7,448 bases of DNA from Opitutia bacterium. GTDB lineage: Bacteria > Verrucomicrobiota > Verrucomicrobiia > Opitutales > JANYEO01. Position 1 is the first letter of the stretch, and each line of letters begins with the position of its first letter. Under the pieces are notes generated by a model. It was not told the origin of the DNA and made no database searches. It saw only the letters and a list, made by a program, of their open reading frames with translations. The position numbers and the translations under genes were made by a program. Shown here piece by piece: positions 1 to 4,091 of this stretch. Where the stretch lies: contig JANYEO010000145.1 in assembly GCA_025363025.1 (NCBI GenBank), positions 1-7,448 on the forward strand. The letters are read 5' to 3'.

Positions 1-330
1 AGTTTAACTCGTGATTGAGCACTGCAAGTTCATGGAATTCATTTTTCGAGCTACTGCTTGAAATCCACTAAGATACTTCTTCTTAGGTTCTGGTTACTTA
101 GGCGACTGGCTGATCGTCTCAGAAGCACGATGGCTATCGAAAACAGCTTCTAGATGACAAAAGATAAGTGCAGTGCAAGTAGAAGGCTCAAAAACTAAAA
201 ATGAATTTCTTTTGTTGTTTGGAGTGAACATGAATTCTCGTGTTTTGAGAAAACGTGAATTTTATGAAATAAAAGTTTAGGTTTATTTTGAAAGTTAAAA
301 TCTTTTCTTCACATTCTACAATTTTCAGTG
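1..330 (+). repeat. Direct repeat copy 1, probable 3' part of a repeated intron
   Basis: This AT-rich block matches 1025-1340 with five substitutions in about 316 aligned bases and one 14-nt indel (an extra acaaaagataagtg in this copy). It starts at the window edge, so its true left end is not visible. Copy 2 is preceded by gtacg, which forms a 5' splice site there. This copy ends in a pyrimidine-rich 3' splice-like site (attttcag, ending at 328), and strong similarity stops at 330. I infer that both copies are the same intron sequence present twice. It could instead be an unrelated mobile repeat. No protein-coding content is convincing. Confidence 0.75.
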
Positions 331-890
331 TACACGGGAATTTGGAATCATCACAGTCTGTTTTAAGTACATTTTGAAATCCATATTCAAAAGTCTCAAA
401 ACAGCAACTTCCAGCCTTCAAAGATCAATTCTCTTATCAGAAATTTTAGGTTGTTGGGAGTCCTAGTGAAGTTGATTCTCTGAAGAAAGCTGATCAAAAT
501 GGTATGAAAGAGCACAGCAATCACTGACATGATGGAATGCCTGGTCGAGGGTTTTCTGTAACAAGTTCTGGTGAAAACTAACAAAGATCTTCTGTCTGAT
601 AACAATTTTCCTTGCTGACTACAAATCACAGCTCATTATTTCCACAATTTTGTCGTATAGCTTCTCGTTCCACATGGCTCAGGTTGGCAGCGGTTGTTGC
701 AATATGATTAACAATATTAGATTCAGCATTCGAACCGGCTTCTACAGGAAAACTGAAAACATTCATATTTACTGATGATTCATGGATAACTTGTGTGGTT
801 TCGTTTGCAGCAGAACAGCTTGAAGATATGGAGTATGAAGCTTGGACGCTATTTCTGAATCTAGTCTATTGGTTGAACTATGAAAATTGA
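329..890 (+). pseudogene. Possible decayed SMYD4-like exon(s), C-terminal half
   Basis: No intact gene is visible here, only short open pieces in one orientation. Frame 329-463 is open for 45 codons after the attttcag site. Its start (CTREFGIITVCFKYILK) loosely resembles the H-x-x-E-C stretch and hydrophobic helix after the MYND finger in SMYD4. A second open piece (575-772) contains HMAQVGSGCCNMINNI, which can be set against the RHxxQLxCNAxAI motif of SMYD4. A third (about 800-883) ends in WLNYEN, a possible remnant of LLNHSCxPN of the SET core. Stops and frame changes separate the pieces, so any gene here is dead or heavily interrupted. The match is from memory of family motifs and is weak. 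The stretch may be non-coding. Confidence 0.25.
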
Positions 891-1019
891 GATAAATTAT
901 GAAGTAAGTCTAAACTTCGACTCAGGTGGAGAAAAATTGTCACTGCTCATTGCTGGATCTCGGTTTTTAGATATCCTCGAAGTTAACTAACATACAGCTG
1001 GCATTGCATCGTCAAAAAG

Positions 1020-1338
1020 GTACGAGTTTAACTCGTGATTGAGCACTGCAAGTTCATGGAATTCATTTTTCGAGCTACTGCTTAAAATCCACTAAGATAC
1101 TTCTTCTCAGGTTCTGGTTACTTAGGCGACTGGCTGATCGTCTCAGAAGCACGACGGCTATCGAAAACAGCTTCTAGATGCAGTGCAAGTAGAAGGCTCA
1201 AAAACTAAAAATGAATTTCTTTTGTTGTTTGGAGTGAACATGAATTCTCGTGTTTTGAGAAAACGTGAATTTTATGAAATAAAAGTTTAAGTTTATTTTG
1301 AAAGTTAAAATCATTTCTTCACATTCTACAATTTTCAG
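1020..1338 (+). other. Probable spliceosomal intron in the SMYD4-like fragment
   Basis: The donor is aaaaag/gtacga (exon ends at 1019). The acceptor is a pyrimidine-rich attttcag ending at 1338. The phase fits: one base of a codon lies before the intron and two after it. Joining the pieces gives HRQK-V-CIRIQKN, and the spacing from there to the GYP motif is within one residue of that in SMYD4 TPR regions. The intron is 319 nt long and is almost entirely made of repeat copy 2. The splice sites are inferred and no transcript data are available. Confidence 0.5.
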
Positions 1339-1340
1339 TG
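1025..1340 (+). repeat. Direct repeat copy 2
   Basis: This block is the near-identical partner of 1-330, offset 1024 nt at the start and 1010 nt after the 14-nt deletion. It opens with the short inverted repeat acgagt-tta-actcgt (1022-1036). It ends at the tttcag acceptor and the next two bases, after which identity to copy 1 drops to about 60% over 30 nt and then vanishes. Confidence 0.85.
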
Positions 1341-1729
1341 TGCATTAGAATTCAGAAGAATCACAATTCAAAGCATATCCAGTTGTTCAGAGACTCAGGA
1401 TATCCAGACGATAGTATCGAAGTTCTTATCATCAGTAAAACAAAATGTGAGGATTTCCTGAAAGGGAAAGTCTCTGGAGATCCAAGACATCCGTTCAAGC
1501 TCTACTTTTAACAAATGAGAATGTTCCAGTCATTATCAGTAGTGTGGAGCTGCAGAAAAATGAGAAGTTAAAATCAGCTCAAAGTTTTTGTTATCAGCTC
1601 CATCATTTTCTGCTATAACAGATTTGTATCCTGGAGACATCATTGCGATTAAAGAGCCACTGGTCAAGGCTGTCGAGGAAAGTGTCTCATTCCAGCTTTC
1701 TTTTTCAGGTAATTTCCAAAATAAATTTT

Positions 1730-1850
1730 GTCCCACTGATCCATTGTCTCACTGATCCTTAGCTCACTGATCCTTGCTTGCCCTTGTGTCCCACTGATTC
1801 TGGACCTGCTTATCCATAGCTCAATAGCTAAGACTCACTGGAACTTACAA
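1730..1850 (+). repeat. 5' LTR, 5'-truncated; right end uncertain
   Basis: These 121 nt are identical to 7328-7448. The 3' LTR begins 177 nt earlier, so this copy has lost the left part of U3. The left junction follows host-like AT-rich sequence (ataaattttg). The right end is the limit of visible identity because the window ends there; the true LTR could continue into 1851 onward. If it ends in the conventional CA at 1849 (cttaca), a full LTR would be about 297 nt. Four ACTGATYC motifs start at 1735, 1751, 1766 and 1793. No AATAAA is present. Confidence 0.85.
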
Positions 1851-1881
1851 TGTGCTCTACCATGAGTACATATAGAGCACA
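1851..1881 (+). promoter_or_regulatory. Perfect 9-bp hairpin at the start of the leader
   Basis: tgtgctcta (1851-1859) and tagagcaca (1873-1881) are exact reverse complements around a 13-nt loop. It begins directly after the visible LTR identity, where a primer binding site would be expected. The loop side also holds a TATA-like catatag. Its role is unknown: it could be part of the LTR, a reverse-transcription signal or a packaging signal. Confidence 0.5.
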
Positions 1882-1898
1882 TTCCTAGTGGATTACCA

Positions 1899-1970
1899 TT
1901 GCTTCTAACAAAGCACTTTCTGGACAACTTGTAATTCCGTTCTTCCATTTCTAACATTTGTTAGAAGCAA
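1899..1970 (+). promoter_or_regulatory. Perfect 14-bp inverted repeat immediately before the gag start codon
   Basis: ttgcttctaacaaa (1899-1912) and tttgttagaagcaa (1957-1970) are exact reverse complements, separated by 44 nt. The 3' arm ends two bases before the gag ATG at 1973. In the RNA this would form a long stem next to the start codon, so effects on Gag translation, dimerisation or packaging are plausible inferences. It is the second perfect stem in this 120-nt leader. Confidence 0.6.
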
Positions 1971-1972
1971 AC

Positions 1973-3148
1973 ATGTCCAATGCAAACGCCAACCAAGTCG
2001 AGTATGAAGGCGACGACCGATTTGAGTACGGAGCTGAGTATGAAGACTATGGCGACCACATCAGCAATGCCTCTATCCCTCAAGAGGAGCATCACAGCGA
2101 CCATCACCACCAGTCGACTGAGGAACGTCGGGGTCATCACCATCATCACGGGTCCAAACGCCACAGCAACAAGCGTCGGCGTTCTTTTTCGCCATCTCCT
2201 GAGCGCAAACGGCCTCGCGGCCATAAGCCGACCAGTCAGACGAAGCTGAAGTCGGACGGGTCAAACTACGTCATTTGGTTGATGAAGCTCAATGCAGCGT
2301 TTCGCTATGCAGGCATTGAGCATGTGCTGCGCGACCCTCCAAGGAAATGCAAGCATCCAAGGGAGGACCGACAGCTCGCCCTGGACATCTTACTCGACCT
2401 CGTTGAGGAAGCTCTGGCCAGCAAGGTGATACGTCCAGGGAGCCTGACGAAGTCACCAAACCCAAAGGCAGTGCTCGACAAGCTGCAGCAGACATTCGGG
2501 ACTTCCTGTGCCACAATGCACTCCATGCTGCGTGCATCCATCCAGGTTCTGAAGCAGGGCTCCAGCGAGTCTGTGTCAGCCTACATGCTCAGGGCAGAGG
2601 AGCTGTTTGATCGACTCAGGACAGCAGGAGGCAGCATGTCGACTAAGACGTTTCTCCAATCTCTCAAGGAAGGAGTCCTGCCGCACTTCAGACTCACAGT
2701 CAAGTTCTTCGAGCGAGAGGCGAAGCAGACAGTGGCGTTACTGTCAGGAGCGTTACAAGCCGAGGAGAACTCCATGGCGAGGCAGGAAAGCTTGAGAGGC
2801 TCGGCAAGCAGCAACCCAGTACAGGAAGTCAATCTCGCCCTGCAGCACATCGCCATGCCAGATGCACTGCGGAAGTCACTCAACACTCTCCTTGCAGTCA
2901 CCAATGGGGGAGGCAGTCAGAAATGGACAGCCAAGTCAACGGCACCTAACGCCAACAAGCATGCAGCAAGACATGCAGAGTCCAAGGCGAGAGACCCAGC
3001 AGGATATGCAGCACTTGAAGCAGCAAGCACCTGCTACAACTGTGGAGTCGTAGGCCACAGGCTCTTCAACTGCAAAGCTCCCCTGGTCAAGCCCTACAGA
3101 TTTGGTCCCAGGACCGCAGGTGGAGCACCTGGACCTGTAACAGCCTGA
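1973..3148 (+). CDS. gag: Gag (copia-type capsid/nucleocapsid polyprotein)
   Basis: This 391-residue protein forms the virus-like particle that packages the element RNA. I chose ATG 1973 (A at -3); the frame is open slightly further upstream but without an ATG. Residues 1-50 are acidic, with several histidines. Residues 55-59 are five histidines in a row, and 62-85 are very basic (KRRR, ERKRPRG), a possible nuclear localisation or RNA-binding segment. From about residue 92, LKSDGSNYVIWLMKLNAAF matches the LxGxNYxxWxxxM start of copia Gag (UBN2/DUF4219-like) domains, followed by a helical capsid region. A CCHC zinc knuckle lies at 354-367 (CYNCGVVGHRLFNC, C-x2-C-x4-H-x4-C). The ORF ends in UGA, but the same frame continues into protease, so a Gag-Pro fusion by readthrough is possible. 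Length and layout are normal for copia Gag. Confidence 0.93.
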   Translation: MSNANANQVEYEGDDRFEYGAEYEDYGDHISNASIPQEEHHSDHHHQSTEERRGHHHHHGSKRHSNKRRRSFSPSPERKRPRGHKPTSQTKLKSDGSNYVIWLMKLNAAFRYAGIEHVLRDPPRKCKHPREDRQLALDILLDLVEEALASKVIRPGSLTKSPNPKAVLDKLQQTFGTSCATMHSMLRASIQVLKQGSSESVSAYMLRAEELFDRLRTAGGSMSTKTFLQSLKEGVLPHFRLTVKFFEREAKQTVALLSGALQAEENSMARQESLRGSASSNPVQEVNLALQHIAMPDALRKSLNTLLAVTNGGGSQKWTAKSTAPNANKHAARHAESKARDPAGYAALEAASTCYNCGVVGHRLFNCKAPLVKPYRFGPRTAGGAPGPVTA

Positions 3149-3193
3149 CTCCCACAGGAGTCCTGTGAGACTGAAGCTGGTGACGTAGCTGGC
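3149..3193 (+). promoter_or_regulatory. In-frame gag-pro junction after UGA, with a short hairpin
   Basis: After the UGA at 3146-3148 the gag frame stays open through 15 codons to the ATG at 3194. The base after UGA is C (UGAC), the context generally most permissive for readthrough. Four nt later, cacag (3153-3157) and ctgtg (3163-3167) form a hairpin inside a longer near-perfect palindrome (cacagga-g-tcctgtg). Readthrough is an inference. A simple nonsense mutation is the main alternative. Confidence 0.4.
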
Positions 3194-3715
3194 GTGATGG
3201 ACGTGCTTCACTTCACACTGGCGGTGACAGTCAACACTGCAGGGTGGAAGCTTGACTCAGGAGCCACCCAACACATTGTCAATGTGACCTCCTACTTCAC
3301 CAGTTTTGTGTCCTACGGCACTCCTAAAGTACTTCAAGTGGGGAAAGCAGCAGTTTACCTTCGTGCGGTCGGCGAAGGAACTGTCCTGCTCAAAATCCCC
3401 CCAAGGCCTGCACCTGGCAGCAACGCTCGTTCCGACAATTTCTCAGAGCTCACCCTGACGAAGGTGTGGCTATGTCCAGAGTGCCCTTTCTGCCTCATCA
3501 GCACTCGCAGAATCGTGGAAAACGGTTACTCCATCAAGCTGGACAACGAGGGAGCTACCATCCTACTCCAGGACGACACCCCTGCCCTCTGGATGCCCTT
3601 GGAAGAGACAGGCCTCTACACCTGCAGATCTACAGAGCCCACCATGGATACTGCAGGAGCAGTGGTGGAAGCACCAGGTATCATCATACCCAATGCAGAG
3701 CACACTTTGGCATGA
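3194..3715 (+). CDS. pro: Aspartic protease region of Pol (retropepsin-like)
   Basis: The protease would cut the Gag-Pol polyprotein. WKLDSGATQHIV carries the catalytic DSGA motif (Asp at codon 3254, residue 21 from ATG 3194). It is followed by LQVGKAAVYLRAVGEGTVLL and by the CLISTRRIVENGYSIKLDNE stretch, which matches the NLLSVxxLxxxGxxxxF segment typical of copia proteases. The frame is continuous with gag except for the UGA at 3146, so translation may begin upstream by readthrough rather than at 3194. The frame closes at UGA 3713. If the candidate intron (3678-4091) is removed, it instead runs on into the integrase ORF. Confidence 0.85.
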   Translation: MMDVLHFTLAVTVNTAGWKLDSGATQHIVNVTSYFTSFVSYGTPKVLQVGKAAVYLRAVGEGTVLLKIPPRPAPGSNARSDNFSELTLTKVWLCPECPFCLISTRRIVENGYSIKLDNEGATILLQDDTPALWMPLEETGLYTCRSTEPTMDTAGAVVEAPGIIIPNAEHTLA

Positions 3716-4091
3716 AATGCCATGACAGGACCTACATCCTGAGTTGACTTGGCTAGGATGCATGTCCAGCACCCTCATCAGTGTATGACAGACATGCTAT
3801 TTCCTACCCACATAGGACTGAATAGTATTGTCATTTGCTGTCATGCAAGCCACTTGGCTCATTACCCTGGTGATGTATGACGTGTGTGTCTGGAATGCAT
3901 GTCCTGAGATGCCCCTGATAGGACCTACCTCCTTCAGGAATAAGATGGTCCGCAGACCAAATAAGAAGCACAGTACGTACCCTGTACTGCCTATTGCCGC
4001 GCAATAAGAGTGGGTGTGACAGTCATGCGCAGTGACCCATTAGTCACACTACAGTCCCTGACATCCTTCCTTGTCCAACACATTGTTGCAG
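3678..4091 (+). other. Stop-filled insertion in pol; candidate 414-nt in-frame intron
   Basis: Six in-frame stops (3713, 3740, 3878, 3905, 3941, 3962) separate protease from integrase, although both sides are in the same frame. Splice-like signals frame the segment: donor cag/gtatca (intron from 3678), a branch-like ctgac (4058-4062), a pyrimidine run (4063-4076) and acceptor ttgcag ending at 4091. Both sites are in phase 1 and the length is divisible by 3. Removal would join VVEAP to DVPTHLG and restore one open frame. The segment also holds imperfect internal repeats (3723-3743 with 3916-3937) and two small hairpins (3971-3989 and 3992-4006). No protein similarity was recognised. A non-spliced insertion or decayed sequence is the alternative. 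Confidence 0.45.

Larger units (their letters stand above)
971..1708 (+). pseudogene. SMYD4-like gene fragment (TPR region to start of SET domain), frameshifted, with one intron
   Basis: The first piece, 971-1019, follows gtttttag and reads ISSKLTNIQLALHRQK. It resembles the LALAYANRSA part of SMYD4 TPR repeats. A GT-AG intron (1020-1338) follows with matching phase. The next piece, 1339-1508, reads through SKHIQLFRDSGYPDDSIEV and SKTKCEDFLKGK, like the D-I-x-L-A-x-x-x-G-Y-P helix of SMYD4. The frame then shifts (about 1500), giving ENVPVIISSVELQKNEK. It shifts again (about 1570-1615), giving AITDLYPGDIIAIKEPLV, like the ATxDIxPGDxxxxExP start of SET. The last piece ends at a donor-like cag/gtaatt (1708/1709), and the retrotransposon starts about 22 nt later. 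SMYD4 proteins are lysine methyltransferase-like; with two frameshifts this copy is probably not functional. The frameshifts could also be missed short introns or assembly errors. Confidence 0.5.

Noticed and set aside
396..629. 77-codon open frame on the - strand in the flank
   Set aside because: Low-complexity AT-rich translation with no recognised motif, so chance is the simpler explanation.
1536..1736. 66-codon open frame on the - strand
   Set aside because: It is antisense to the SMYD4-like piece, which matches family motifs in the + strand. No recognisable similarity was seen in the antisense product.
1841..1881. tRNA gene on the - strand
   Set aside because: Only a D-arm-like stretch is visible. 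A matching acceptor stem, anticodon loop with U33 and T-arm are absent.
1913..1956. Primer binding site beginning at tggacaactt (1921)
   Set aside because: Its complement does not give a plausible tRNA T-stem and discriminator base, and it lies far from the visible LTR end.
1958..1972. TTG at 1958 as the gag start
   Set aside because: Not an ATG. ATG 1973 has a good context and lies directly after the leader stem.
3146..3148. UGA as a sense codon (variant genetic code)
   Set aside because: The stop-filled segment also contains UAA, and the long pol ORF has no internal UGA, so the standard code fits.
3137..3157. 21-nt mini-intron removing the gag UGA (gtaaca...cacag)
   Set aside because: It has GT-AG ends and keeps frame, but 21 nt is far below the size spliced in animals or plants. 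Readthrough or mutation is more likely.
4010..4024. GTG at 4010 as the pol start
   Set aside because: A GTG start is not expected in a eukaryotic element. The first ATG is 4025, and fusion to protease is more likely.
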